From Amoebophrya sp. A120 (taxonomy: Eukaryota; Sar; Dinophyceae; Syndiniales; Amoebophryaceae): 64,000 nucleotides of DNA. Position numbers and translations under genes: made by a program. Shown piece by piece: positions 35,601 through 44,620 of this stretch (positions within the stretch are counted from its first letter, which is position 1; every line of letters begins with the position of its first letter). The notes under the pieces are model-generated. The model saw only the letters and a program-made list of their open reading frames with translations, was not told the DNA's origin and searched no databases. The stretch covers positions 2,780,089 to 2,844,088 of the forward strand of contig CAJINV010000001.1 of the NCBI GenBank assembly GCA_905178155.1, written 5' to 3'.

Positions 35601-35742
35601 TGAACGACTGTCGGAAAAGTTGGAATACGAGAAGAAATCGTTACTCGTGGACCAACTGAAGGCGCGGAACGAGGAGCTCGTGTTAGAAACCTCGCAGCGC
35701 GGGACCGACATACTAGCGAAAACGCTGGGCGGCGGAACGTGA
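26614..35742 (+). CDS. Myosin heavy chain, 12 exons, long coiled-coil tail
   Basis: Exons are 26614-26643, 26884-26974, 27127-27377, 27573-28042, 28330-29217, 29382-29428, 29751-30273, 32185-32220, 32480-32630, 32752-33441, 33620-34809 and 34941-35742. The total is 5,169 nt, in frame, 1,722 residues. It is an actin-based ATP-driven motor. Motor landmarks: P-loop [12 protein letters not shown] (~162), switch [17 protein letters not shown], switch [19 protein letters not shown], the actin-binding IRCIKPN, and the converter [20 protein letters not shown]. Ser/Gly/Ala-rich inserts enlarge surface loops near residue 190, before switch II, and in loop 2. After SKVFLKE come several IQ-like light-chain motifs ([41 protein letters not shown]), then ~850 residues of almost continuous coiled coil, suggesting a dimer. 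No tail cargo domain is visible, so the class is not assigned. Seven of eleven introns are introner elements. For 26974-27131 GT-AG is also possible. Confidence 0.95.
26644..26878 (+). mobile_element. Introner element, family C (myosin intron 1)
   Basis: Long inverted ends: TATGGCGTTCTCAACTGTTA at the left, and at the right the complement closing TTTGAGAACGCCATA. The inner repeat TCTCAACTGTTACA is doubled on the left arm. Perfect GCATC duplication at 26639-26643 and 26879-26883. Excision reads [16 protein letters not shown]. None of the six possible placements within the duplication is GT-AG. Confidence 0.95.
26975..27121 (+). mobile_element. Introner element, family D (myosin intron 2)
   Basis: It begins TATGCATTGAAAAAGTATCG and ends with the inverted GCGATACTTTTGCGCTGCATA. 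Flanks AGAGG/ACAGG match 4 of 5. Either TSD-type removal (to 27126) or GT-AG removal (26974-27131) keeps frame before QFKVPQDKA. This copy may have drifted toward conventional splice sites. Confidence 0.85.
28043..28324 (+). mobile_element. Introner element, family A (myosin intron 4)
   Basis: It begins TATGAAATGCAAATATGTCT and ends with the inverted copy through ACATTTGATA. Perfect TGCCG duplication (28038-28042, 28325-28329). Excision gives [20 protein letters not shown], the conserved myosin stretch, so the join is strongly constrained. No GT-AG placement exists. Confidence 0.96.
29218..29376 (+). mobile_element. Introner element, family D (myosin intron 5)
   Basis: It begins TATGCATTGCAAAACTATCG and ends through GCGATACTTTTGCTGAGGATA. 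Perfect ACGTG duplication (29213-29217, 29377-29381). Excision reads [21 protein letters not shown], matching the conserved myosin W-x-x-I...D(N/L)Q region. No GT-AG placement exists. Confidence 0.95.
29429..29745 (+). mobile_element. Introner element, family E (myosin intron 6)
   Basis: Very long, well-matched inverted ends: TATCAAAAGGAAAAATCCCC and on through CCCATATC-AAA-CGGAAATC at the left, the complement at the right ending TTCCGTTTGATA. Perfect GAACG duplication (29424-29428, 29746-29750). Excision gives [14 protein letters not shown]. With exon 6 only 47 nt long, two introners sit almost back to back. Confidence 0.95.
30274..32179 (+). mobile_element. Composite introner element, family B (myosin intron 7, 1.9 kb)
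   Basis: The outer ends match the ENTH-gene copy: TATCCTGCGTAAAAACGTAC at the left, TACGTTTTTACTCAGGATA at the right. Perfect CCGCG duplication (30269-30273, 32180-32184). Excision gives [17 protein letters not shown], the actin-binding signature. It is about seven times longer than the family-B copy at 20,155 because a ~1.6-kb segment interrupts it (separate entry). Confidence 0.93.
30515..32135. mobile_element. Insertion inside a family-B introner, ending in poly(A)
   Basis: Sequence resembling the short family-B copy stops near 30,515 and resumes near 32,135. The interposed ~1.6 kb ends, in plus orientation, with three GAAACT-type repeats and 13 A residues (32122-32134), which suggests a retroposed sequence. 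It contains the word CCGCGGCTTACGG at ~31,391 and a near copy at ~31,845, and TTTAGGGTTT at ~31,970. Minus-strand open frames of 150 and 121 codons have no recognised family. No target duplication was identified, so the exact limits are approximate. Confidence 0.55.
32221..32474 (+). mobile_element. Introner element, family C (myosin intron 8)
   Basis: It begins TATGACCTGCTCAAACGTTA and ends with the inverted form through CCTGAGCGGGTTATA; its inner ACGTTACAATCTCAA resembles the family-C copy at 26,644. Perfect AAGGC duplication (32216-32220, 32475-32479). Excision gives [25 protein letters not shown] placement is possible, GT-AG is not. Only a 36-nt exon separates it from the composite element. 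Confidence 0.94.
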
Positions 35743-36444
35743 GACGCCCGGAATTTTTGCGGTTTCACAATAAATAAAACCCAAATGAATTGCAGAAAAC
35801 CCGTTTCTATACGTATAGCTCATCTCACTACTACAGAAGTTTCAATACGCAAAAGTGCGCGGATATCCCTTTGTATGATTGATACAAGACCTTCGAACTG
35901 AAGGTGGGACACCAGCACAAGCTCTGCGCTTACTTAGTTTCAAAACGAAGAGAAAGCCGATCAGCCTGCTGGTCGTGGTTTTGTTGAGGGATGTGACCTC
36001 CTTTATGTGAAAAGTGGCCTAGAAGTGTTCGTGTTGATGTTGATACTTACATACCTCGTTCCATTCGCAAAAGGTCCAAACATAGAGAAGCTCGAGTGGA
36101 TTTTTCACAGCCGGTCCAAACTTGTTGATGGAGCATCGCAAAACTGATCAAAAAAGCACCTCTTTGGAATAAGTAGCCACCACAAAGTCAAAGCAAAGCA
36201 CTGGCTGTACTTACGGAGTTTTGTTACTCTAACTTCTACAACACTTCTGCTAACTTTCAAAACGATCAAGGATCTTCAGTGTCGTATTCTTTGCTTGCGA
36301 GATCGAACGGCACAGACATCATCATCATAAGCATTCCAACAAAGGTCATTTTCGCGCTTGGAAGCGATACTTACAACGAAGTCTCTTGACGTGGTTTCCC
36401 TGGAATTCGTTCATACAACTTCTGGTGTAATTTTTTCACATTCA
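35743..36444. other. Intergenic region, 0.7 kb
   Basis: No gene seen. The frame of the next gene is open back to 36358 but contains no ATG before 36445, so that part is treated as leader. Confidence 0.4.
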
Positions 36445-38740
36445 ATGGCAATCGCGGTGCTGAACAACGACCGTGCGGCGGCCGGCAACAGTACGCAAAA
36501 GGAGGACGTCGTCTTCCGCGTCGCCTTGCTCGGAAATGTTTCCGCCGGAAAAACGACTCTCATCAACGCACTGCTTCGCGATCGTTACGGAGAAGTCTCG
36601 AAAAAGCGCTGCACTGCGGGGATCAACTTTTTCCACCTGGACCTGCTGGCAGGACAATCGCAATCGCCAAATGCGGACGCCGGCGCTGCAGCGCCCTCGG
36701 GTCGTGGAGCGGCCTCCTCCTCTGCACGCGGCACAGGAGGAGCAGGCCACAGCTTGTCGCTCGAGGACGAGCTTGACCAGATTGACGTGCAGTTAATTCA
36801 CCAGAAAATCACCCAGGCAAACGAAGTGCTGCGGGCAGACCCGAAAATTGAAGAGAAGCACTTTCATGTTTCTACAACCGAGCCCCTGGTTACCGTCGAT
36901 GCAGACTTGCGATCGCGGGCGTCCTCGGTGAAACTGGTGCTCATTGACGTGCCAGGGTTAAACGAACAGGGCAGTGCAGAAACGTACAAAAAATATGTGC
37001 GGGAGGAACTTTTTCCGACTCTGGACAAGGTCATCGTCGTGATGGACGTCGACCAGGGAGTGAACTCGACGGAACAAGTTGGGTTGCTCAACTTCGTGCA
37101 GGAATGTATCCGAAGTGTCTCGGCAGTTACACACCATTGGAATAACCCCCTGGTCATCGTCAACAAGGTGGACGATCCTGCAGATGCGGTGCACGACGAG
37201 ACGAAAAGCATGATCCAGGAAATCGAAGCCGAAGTGGCAAAAATTTTCGGGGACTACACAGCGCTGCACCGGTGCATTCCTCTTTCTGCTGAGCTCGGCT
37301 GTATCTACAGAGTTGCCGCCGGCCTCAACTTGCAAGATTTTAAAAAGTCTGCTGTCTGCCAGGATGAAAGGTAAAAATTTTCGAGTGCTGTACTTACGTC
37401 GATTCGTAGCGGTCGTGGCAGGCATCCAGTCAGTAACTGCATCTGATGAAGACGATCATGTCACGAATGAAGAATGAATGCTTTCTGATCAACAGCAGTG
37501 CGCTACGAGCAACAGAAATTTCCTGAAAAGGTATCTAAACAAGATCGGACCACTCGAAATTGGTGTAGCGAAGTGGCGAAAACTGATGAAAGACAAGAAA
37601 ATCGTCGAGGTGCACAAGATTCTCAGCGACAGGAGCGAGTCGAGGCAGCGGCTGAAAGATGCGAATTTCCTTGCGTTAAGTGATATGCTGGAGCACGACC
37701 TAGGAGCAGACGCGCAAAAAGGTTTACTGCAACGACAGGTCGACTACAAGCTTGGAACACTTTCGCACAGTCATACTCGACCTGATCGCGCCGTTGCGAA
37801 CCTGTTGGAATGCGTGCAATCCAGGCGGGTGGTCGACACGCCATTGTCCAACTTGGAAGTGAAGGGGGCATTCAAAACCTGTTGGAACGAGCTGCGGAAA
37901 GACGCGCTGCAGGAGCTTGAAGAACAGCGAAAGACCGAAAAACTCATCCTCTGCATCAAGCAGCTCGAAGAGTTCGGAGACGAAAGGTACCTGCGCAAGT
38001 TGTTTGCCTCGGATGGAGCAGCAGCTTCCGACATGCAAGCCGTTGTTGCCGCTACGCGCGCAGAGTTGCGTCAATGGATCATTGATCTGCTCAAGGCCAA
38101 GCTTGTCATCTTGGAGAACGTTACGCAGAAGATAGCGCACAACGCATCTTCCCCCCACATAAACGGGAAGATTCCGGAGACCATACCAGAAGGGTGGGCG
38201 AGTTGCGATTTTTCAGCGTCCGTTTTTCGTCTCGCAAACCTGATCCGGTCAACTCGCCTTGCAGACGGGGCTTCAAACGGAGCGCTTTCGAAGTTCTGCG
38301 GAACCGTGGTCGTCCGTATGGATCGCCTTTGCAGCAATTTGGAAACTTTCCAAGCAATCCGCAGAAACATGACTAACGGAAACACGACGACCCCAACACA
38401 ATCCCATCCTTATGGCGTTCTGCCGTGGGCGTCGGGAACATATGATCCGAATGCCTACGAGTGGTCCGCCAGTAAATGGCCCTTTCCGGAACCCACAGCT
38501 TGGGGAGCGGCAGATGTTGGTGTCGCGGGTTGCAGAGAAGCCCAAATTGAAGACATTCACGACGACATTACCGACCCGCGTCACTGGGGGCACTTCGAGT
38601 ACCGTTGCGGGACATTGTTGCAGAAGATCTGCTCCTCGAGTAGCAGTGCTGGGTATCTAGACGAGCCTGATTCTGAGCCGACCGGAGGCGGTGCCAGCTC
38701 TGCTTCTGGCCCAGGAGCAAAGCGACGCCGCATCGGCTGA
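36445..38740 (+). CDS. Dynamin-superfamily-like GTPase
   Basis: Exons 36445-37370 and 37531-38740 (GT-AG) give 711 residues. The N-terminal ~300 residues are a GTPase domain: G1 LLGNVSAGKTTLINALL (~27-43), a G2 threonine in CTAGINF, G3 LIDVPGL (~166-172) and G4 IVNKVDD (~237-243). G1 with Ser before Ala-Gly-Lys and a DxPG G3 fit the dynamin/EHD/GBP-like large GTPases more than Ras or Era types. An Ala/Gly/Ser insert sits after G2. The C-terminal ~400 residues are mostly helical (LKDANFLALSDMLEHDLG, LRKDALQELEEQRKTEK), as a stalk would be, and end in AKRRRIG, a possible nuclear-localisation patch. No pleckstrin-homology or transmembrane segment was recognised. Membrane remodelling is the family role; the target here is unknown. 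Confidence 0.8.
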
Positions 38741-39296
38741 AAACAGTGCCTCGCAAGAATTAGCTCGCTTTTAATGCAATAGCGAGCACATTTACACCAG
38801 AAGTAGCTCGCTTTCAATCCAATCCCGAGCAGATTTACAAGTCGGTTCCAGATTCCTGGGTTGAAAAGATTCTGACTGACAATAGCAATTGGTAGCGTGG
38901 TCGTCATCCGCAAGATGGCTCAACAAAAAATGTGACAGATTTACTTATCGTCAAATACATTCTGCGGGACCGGGAACGGGATTTTCTACGTGTTCCCAAC
39001 ATCGTTCTTCAGCACTTGTTCTTCCTGAAAAAATAGGCCTTTGCACCAACCCGCAAGAGTCAACAGTACGTGGATATGATGTGAGAGTTCGAAAGAGAGA
39101 GAGACAAAGATCGCACGACTAGCACAGCCTCCCTGGTCACTGTGATATCAACAGGACAACAGCTCTCTGAAGCAGTGCGATGCCGTGCCGATACGAACTT
39201 GTAAATTACATCAAAAAAAACTGAAATCGAATCCATCACTTAGGCTACATACTAGCCACAGGCCGGCAGTACCTGCGGTCCCGAAGCCTAGGCAAG
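38741..39296. other. Intergenic region, 0.56 kb
   Basis: No gene seen. It contains a short near-direct repeat (TTAGCTCGCTTTTAATGCAA and AGTAGCTCGCTTTCAATCCA, ~38,760-38,822), otherwise nothing notable. Confidence 0.4.
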
Positions 39297-40619
39297 ATGT
39301 CCACCTACCGCAGCCTGTGCTCCCTGTCTGCCTTCCTCGCATGTGTCTACTCTCCAGTCTCGCCGGCACTTGCGCTTAGCCTCTTGAAGAAGAGCCTGCT
39401 GCGTAAAAACAAGAGGCTCCAGCAGCACAAGCATAAAAGCAAAAATAAGCATAAATCCGACCTCGAACCCCAACCCGGCGATGAAGAATTTGACAAGAAC
39501 GACCCGAACAGTTACCGGTCTCTCACCTCCGCCGAGACCACCTTCCGCAAGAAGAGCGCGTGCGCCGCGGACTATGTGCGGACCTTCTACAACCCACTAC
39601 CGTCCGGCTTTCGCATCGCGGAGGCCGAGCGCAGCCAGGTTGACAGCCTCGGTGGGGACAGCACCTACGGCGAGATTCTCCCGGACTCCCTGGCGCAAAT
39701 CCTGTGGTTGATGCACATCGGCCCGGATGACGTCTTCTACGACTTGGGCTCCGGGATCGGGAAAACGGTGATTCAGGCCGCGATGACCACCCCCGCAAAG
39801 AAAGTCGTTGGTGTGGAAGTCGCGGACTCGCGGTTTTCGGTTGCGGAAAAGGCCCTGCAGACCCTGAAGAAGGACGTGGCGCAGCGCACCAAGGACGAGC
39901 AGATCGTGGCGCTCCAGCAGCAACTCGCGGTGCTGAAAGCCACCGGCGTGTCGGAAGACGAAAGAAACAAAGCCGCCAATGGAAATGCCATGCCCATGGC
40001 CTCCGAGGTGACGGACCAGCTCACCGCGGCGGGGAAGCGAAACGACGCGAACGCGGCCAAATGCGGGTACGTGAAGGACAACGACCTGCTACGGGGGACG
40101 AAGCCGGTCGCGTTCGCGAACCTGGGCGGGTCGGGCGCGACCGAGCAGTTCTCCATGTACAGCGGGGCGACGGAGAAGAACATGGACAAGGTGAAATTTT
40201 TGAACGAAGACTTCACGAAGGTGAACATGCAAGACGCCACGGTGATTTTCTCCGCCACGGTTTTGTACCAGCCCGCACTGCTGGCGAAGATCTGCAACAA
40301 CCTCGGCCCGAACGTGAAGCAGTTTGCGTCCATGTCGGTGTTGGAATTGGTGCCCGAGTGCGACCGGCGACTGTGTTTGCTGTACCACACGGAGCTGCCG
40401 ATGAGCTGGGGCGACACCCCGGTCCGGGTCTACCGCATGAAGCAATCGAAAACGTACGGCGACAAATTTTGCAAAACGTCGCACGTGGCCGGGCCGGGCG
40501 GAATCTTGATGCAGATGCCGGAAAGCGATCCGATCCCGGTCAGCTATTGGGGCGGGAAACACTCTGCGGAGTTTGTGCAACAGGAGAAGATGCTGGAGCG
40601 GGAAGCATACCCCTCGTGA
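39297..40619 (+). CDS. DOT1-like SAM-dependent methyltransferase with signal-like N-terminus, intronless
   Basis: Single exon, 440 residues. DOT1-family landmarks are visible: STYGEILPDSLAQILWLM (~122) aligns with the YGEL region, DDVFYDLGSGIGKTVIQAAM (~143-162) is the SAM-binding motif I, VVGVEVADSRFSVAEKAL is motif II, and ATVIFSATVLYQPALLAKI stands where DOT1 has FxNNxxF. DOT1 enzymes methylate histone H3 Lys79. Two features argue for caution. The first 27 residues (SLSAFLACVYSPVSPALAL) look like a signal peptide, and the NN of the catalytic loop is not present. It may be a secreted or organelle-targeted relative with another substrate. A Lys/His-rich stretch follows the leader. A ~75-residue insert lies between the SAM motifs and the catalytic loop. 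Confidence 0.7.
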   Translation: MSTYRSLCSLSAFLACVYSPVSPALALSLLKKSLLRKNKRLQQHKHKSKNKHKSDLEPQPGDEEFDKNDPNSYRSLTSAETTFRKKSACAADYVRTFYNPLPSGFRIAEAERSQVDSLGGDSTYGEILPDSLAQILWLMHIGPDDVFYDLGSGIGKTVIQAAMTTPAKKVVGVEVADSRFSVAEKALQTLKKDVAQRTKDEQIVALQQQLAVLKATGVSEDERNKAANGNAMPMASEVTDQLTAAGKRNDANAAKCGYVKDNDLLRGTKPVAFANLGGSGATEQFSMYSGATEKNMDKVKFLNEDFTKVNMQDATVIFSATVLYQPALLAKICNNLGPNVKQFASMSVLELVPECDRRLCLLYHTELPMSWGDTPVRVYRMKQSKTYGDKFCKTSHVAGPGGILMQMPESDPIPVSYWGGKHSAEFVQQEKMLEREAYPS

Positions 40620-41380
40620 GAAATAAAGCCTGCGGGTACTATTGCTGAAATAAAAAGCGTTCATCGAAAAAGTAGAAGTCGCTTTGCAAAAAAGTAAAGG
40701 AATTTGAGTCGGACAAGAGTTCGAACTTTTTGAAATTTCGTCAATCGTCCAAGACGAGAAGGAGAATCATGAAGAACACATTTTTAAACAAGAAACATGG
40801 CGAAGATCGGATGGAAAACAAAATTTAGGTTCGAACAAAACCACAGAATCTCAGAGCAACCATCATACATCACGACGAAAACTAATTTCTCAAAAATTTC
40901 ACTTACCATCCGATGGATAACATTCATCAGGCAATTCGAATCGACACATGATGACCATGACCGAAAAAATCTTCGAATGGATCCATCATAATGATTTCAT
41001 TTTCGGATGGAAATTTTTCTTCATCATGATAATTTCTTATATAATTGATGTCATCATCCATTTCTTTCTTTCTTGTCATGGATGAGATAATATTCTAAGA
41101 TGGATCAATTTCATTCTCATCATCAGAATAGGAAAAAAATGATGAAGAATATCATCTTATTGTATTTCGAGATGTCATTCTTTCATCCATACATCCATAT
41201 TTGTGTCTTTCATCTTGATTCAATTCTGGATCTCATATTATTCATTCATCCATAGGATATATTTCTGTCAAAAATTTCTGAATCTTTGAAAATTCAAAAT
41301 AGATGATATTCATCGAAGAAATTTTGTATTGATTTCGAGAATGCAAGATCTATAACTCCTATTGCTGAGCTGCGGAAGTT
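40620..41380. other. AT-rich region with ATC/GAT-rich words
   Basis: No gene. From ~40,790 to 41,340 the sequence is strongly AT-rich and built of words such as TCATCAT, GATGGA and CCATCC. A region of the same character lies at 50,870-51,480, so both sides of the repeat island share this texture. No exact long repeat between the two was found by eye. Confidence 0.5.
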
Positions 41381-41629
41381 AAAATTTTGCGCCGGGAAAG
41401 AAAATCGCCCACGTCGATTTTTTTTTTGCATCAACGGGATCGGCCCCCAGTGTCATCAAAAGCAAAAAAATCATGATCCCCGAAAAAAAATTAAAAAAAA
41501 GCGGTGGCGCCCTGTTTTTCCTGCGCCCGGGGTAGTCTGGGGCGTTTTCTTCGTTCGTCCCTTGGCCCGAAGGATCCCGGAGGTCGGCGTCTTCCTTGGG
41601 AGTTCTCCGGTCGTTGGTGTTTGTTTTTT

Positions 41630-42007
41630 TATGCGACAAAAAATCTCAAAAATCCGGCGCCTGAAAAAACCAATGGGATTTTGCCTGTATGAGAAAAAAA
41701 GCCGCGAATTAATCTTGCGACAAAAAATTTCGGGCAGTTTTCTCTTGGTTCAAATTCCCATTGGTTTTTACAGGGCCGGTTTTTATGCGACAAAAAATCC
41801 GGCTTCGATATGCCATGGGGGTGTCGACCCCCTGTCGACCCCCTGTCGCAAAATTAATTTAATTTTGCCCGCTTCTCATGTTTTGCGTGTGATTTTGGGT
41901 GGTCTGGTGTTTTTGCGTCTCGGGGTCGGCGTCTTCAACACACCCAATTTGGATTTTTTGTCGCATCGGTGTCGCAAAATTAATTATTTTTTGTCGCAAA
42001 ATTAATT
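41630..42007. repeat. Repeat block with GCGACA words left and TGTCGC words right
   Basis: The word TGCGACAAAAAAT occurs at 41632, 41716 and 41786. Its reverse-complement type TTTTTTGTCGCA/TGTCGCAAAATT occurs at ~41844, 41953, 41970 and 41987. The left half also contains inverted AAAAACCAATGGGA (41669) and TTCCCATTGGTTTTT (41755). Centre near 41,825. Function unknown. Confidence 0.6.
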
Positions 42008-42419
42008 CCCGACTCTTTTTTCTTTATGGGGCTGGCAGGATATTTAGGCCGGGTCCACCCCGCAGCAGTGTGTGGACTCCAGGGCACACGCCCCCACAGG
42101 GCTCATTGGTGTGGAGTTCTAGCGGGGCGTGGCAGGCCATCCCATCTTTCTTGTGTTTGCGAATTCGTGTCCTGATTGCCTGACCACATTGAAAGGGGTG
42201 CTTGGGTGTGGGATTTCCCTTGTTGCTTTCGCTTCCAGCTTTCCCTGCCTTGTTGGATGGTTCAAATTTTTTTCAAAAAATTTTTTTTGGAAAAAGAGCA
42301 CGGGAGTTATGATTTTTTTTCCGCCGAGCCCACTGGGGCCCGATCCCGTTGATTTGCAATTTGCGAACTTTCAAAAGCTCGCGCGATTTGGGAAGTCGCC
42401 CAACGCCCAACAACGCCCA
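42008..42419. other. Non-coding sequence between repeat blocks
   Basis: No gene. Contains T-runs near 42,265-42,320 and the CAACGCCCAACAACGCCCAA start of the next satellite. Confidence 0.4.
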
Positions 42420-42705
42420 ACAACGGCCAACGAAATACTTTGCAATCCCCACGGCCGACGGCCAACGAAATACTTTGCAATCCCCGAAATATTTTGCAAC
42501 AATATTTTGCAATCCCCGAAATGTTTTGCAATCCCCGTAATATTTTGCAATCCCCGAAATATTTTGCAATCCCCGAAATATTTTGCAATCCCCGAAATAT
42601 TTTGCAATCCCCGAAATATTTTGCAATCCCCAAAATATTTTACAATCCCCAAAATATTTTATTGCAATGCCCAAAATATTTTGCAATCCCCAAAATATTT
42701 CGCAA
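42420..42705. repeat. 19-bp satellite (CCCCGAAATATTTTGCAAT)
   Basis: About a dozen tandem copies of the 19-bp unit, with a CCCCAAAATATTTTGCAAT variant toward the right. On the minus strand it reads through as a repeating peptide, an artefact of the unit structure. Confidence 0.9.
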
Positions 42706-42714
42706 TCGGGAAGC

Positions 42715-43540
42715 ACAAGGAAGCAGGGGAAAAGCGGAAAGCAGGGGGAAAGCGGGAAGCAGGGGAAAAGCGGGAAGCACGGGGAAAGTGGGAAGCGTGG
42801 GGGAAGCGGGAAGCATGCACGGGGAAGGCGTGCGGCAAGCACGGGGAAAGCGGGGCGCAAGGGGAAAACAAGACGCACGGGGAAAGCGGGAAACATCGGC
42901 CCGCGGGGAAAGCCGCGCCCTAGCACCAGGCGAACAGCTGCCCACCACCCTCCCCCGGCGCCCTCCCTCATCTGTTCACGAGAACACTGGCAGAGGGCGC
43001 CGCCGTCCGCCGCCTCTTGGGGGCAAGCACAGGAAAAGCGACCGACCCGAGAGCACGGGGAAAGCGGGCGGGAAGCACGGGGAAGGCGGGAAACACGAGG
43101 AAAGCGGGGGGCACGGGGAAAATGAGCACGGGGAAAGCGTGAAGCACGGGGAAAGCGGGAAACATCGGCCCACGGGGAAAGCCGCGCCCTAGCGCCAGGC
43201 GAACAGCTGCCCACCCAGCACCCTCCCCCGGCGCCCTCCCTCTGTTCACGAGAACACTGGCAGACGGCGCCGCCGTCCGCCGCCTCTTGGGGGCAAGCAC
43301 GGGAAAAGCGACCGACCCGAGAGCACGGGGAAAGCGGGCGGGAAGCACGGGGAAGGCGGGGAACACGAGGAAAGCAGGGAGCACGGGGAAAATGAGAAGC
43401 ACGGGGGAAGCGGGAAACGCGAGGAAAGCGGGGAGCATGGGGGAACCACGGGGAAAATGAAAAGCACGGGGAAAGCGGGGGGCACGGGGAAAACGGGAAA
43501 CACGGGGAAAGCGGGAAGCACGGGGAAAGCGGGANCGGAA
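42715..43540. repeat. 18-bp GC-rich satellite (CACGGGGAAAGCGGGAAG)
   Basis: Tandem, imperfect copies of an 18-bp unit, interrupted twice by a ~165-bp module (next entry). One ambiguous base (N) lies at 43535, suggesting unresolved assembly. The unit has 6-codon periodicity and yields long but meaningless minus-strand frames rich in Phe-Pro-Arg. The same unit recurs at ~49,760-50,055. Confidence 0.9.
42895..43330. repeat. Two copies of a ~165-bp GC-rich module within the satellite
   Basis: The module starts GGGGAAAGCCGCGCCCTAG, runs through CCCTCCCCCGGCGCCCTCC and GAGAACACTGGCAGA and ends near AAAAGCGACCGACCCGAGAG. Copies lie at ~42,900-43,065 and ~43,165-43,330, very similar to each other. 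Two more are at ~49,785 and ~50,060. Confidence 0.85.
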
Positions 43541-43849
43541 CGAGATCCGGAGGCAGAGCAACCGGGCGCCCTGTCACTCGCCCCAAGTAACTTGCAAGGC
43601 CAGGCAGGTTATGATGGGCCCTACTGATAAGAAATTTCGTCTATTTTTCTCCGATTTTTTTGAAATTTTTTTTTTTGAAAATTTTTTGGAATTTTTCGTT
43701 TAGATTTTCACTGAAAAGTTTTTTGCTATACAGGGTGTGAGGGCCATTTCTATACCGATTTCGCCTGCTCAGCTCGATTTTCAAGTCGAAAATCGACTAG
43801 CAGGCTGCTTCGACCTGTTTTAGGTCCTCTTTGTTCTATTCTGGGGCTG
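43541..43849. other. Non-coding sequence, T-rich
   Basis: T-rich runs (43,645-43,700) and a small inverted repeat around TTTTCAAGTCGAAAATCGAC (43,782). No gene. Confidence 0.4.
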
Positions 43850-44620
43850 TTAGGGCGCTTGGCCCAACGGTTAAGGCCCCTAGGTCGTCGTCGACACCCG
43901 ATTTCGATCACTTTTATCATAGGTTCGAATCCCGATGGTATCGTCGATTCGAACCTAGGTGATCGCTTTCGATTTCACATCATCGATCGCGAATTCCCAT
44001 GCTGTGGTCACCGCACAATGCGAAACAGCACGGAATCCGCCTCGATCGATGAGAGGATGCGAACTCGACGCGCGTGATCGTCTTCTCTCGCTCGGCCTAT
44101 TGGCCGAGCGGTTAAGGCCCCCGGTTGTTTGTCCCAGTCCCTTTTCACCCTTCATCGACCTCGGGTTCGATTCCCGAAGACGGTGATTTTTTGCGCAGTG
44201 TAGTGCGGTCAAGAAAAGCACTAAGAAACCGCGGAGCCACAGCGTCGTGGTGCGACAGCTCTATGCTCCGTGGTCGGCGCAAAAAAAGCTATCGTGTTTG
44301 ATACGATGCTTCCGGCCTGTTCTTACTCGCTCGGCCATTTGGCCGAGCGGTAAAGGCACCTAGTTGTTACTTCGAGTCCCTTTTCACCCTTCATGGGATG
44401 ACGAGGTAGAAGTAACAATTGTCACCGCGATCACCATATCAAACACGACGGGGAGAACCGGAAAAGTAGGAGGGGAGAAGCGTGTTCTTTTTCTATTTGA
44501 TCACTGTGGTCGAATAGTAAAAGAAACAACACACGACCCGCGGCTGTTGCTGCTATGTGAATACTAGGCTTTTTTCCTCGGCCATACCGCCGAGCGGTGT
44601 CTGCCTTTCCTCCGTGATCG
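43850..44620 (+). repeat. Four tRNA-like units spaced ~240 bp apart
   Basis: Box-A-like sequences occur at 43860 (TGGCCCAACGGTTAAGG), 44101 (TGGCCGAGCGGTTAAGG), 44340 (TGGCCGAGCGGTAAAGG) and ~44588 (CGCCGAGCGGTGT), at steps of 241, 239 and ~248 bp. Box-B GGTTCGAATCC/GGTTCGATTCC is intact in the first two. Units 2 and 3 also share CCCTTTTCACCCTTCAT. The words resemble type-II (Leu/Ser) tRNAs, but no acceptor or anticodon stem folds, so these look like tRNA-derived repeats (SINE-like) or decayed tRNA genes. Confidence 0.65.
44094..44192 (+). ncRNA. Best-preserved tRNA-like unit with Pol III-type promoter
   Basis: Box A TGGCCGAGCGG at 44101, T-arm TCGGG-TTCGATT-CCCGA at ~44160-44176 with a perfect 5-bp stem, and a T6 run (44187-44192) that could end Pol III transcription. 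Upstream TCGGCC pairs with GGCCGA of box A. No 7-bp acceptor stem is found, so it is probably a tRNA-derived transcript rather than a working tRNA. Confidence 0.4.

Noticed and set aside
42420-43540. CRISPR-like repeat array
   Set aside because: Units are head-to-tail with no unique spacers, and the window is eukaryotic.
42273-43586. 437-codon minus-strand frame rich in GLQNI and FPRAS repeats
   Set aside because: Produced by 19-bp and 18-bp satellites whose unit lengths preserve an open frame; it also crosses an ambiguous base.
43850-44620. Functional tRNA genes
   Set aside because: Box A and box B are good, but no acceptor stem or anticodon arm can be folded; kept as tRNA-derived repeats.
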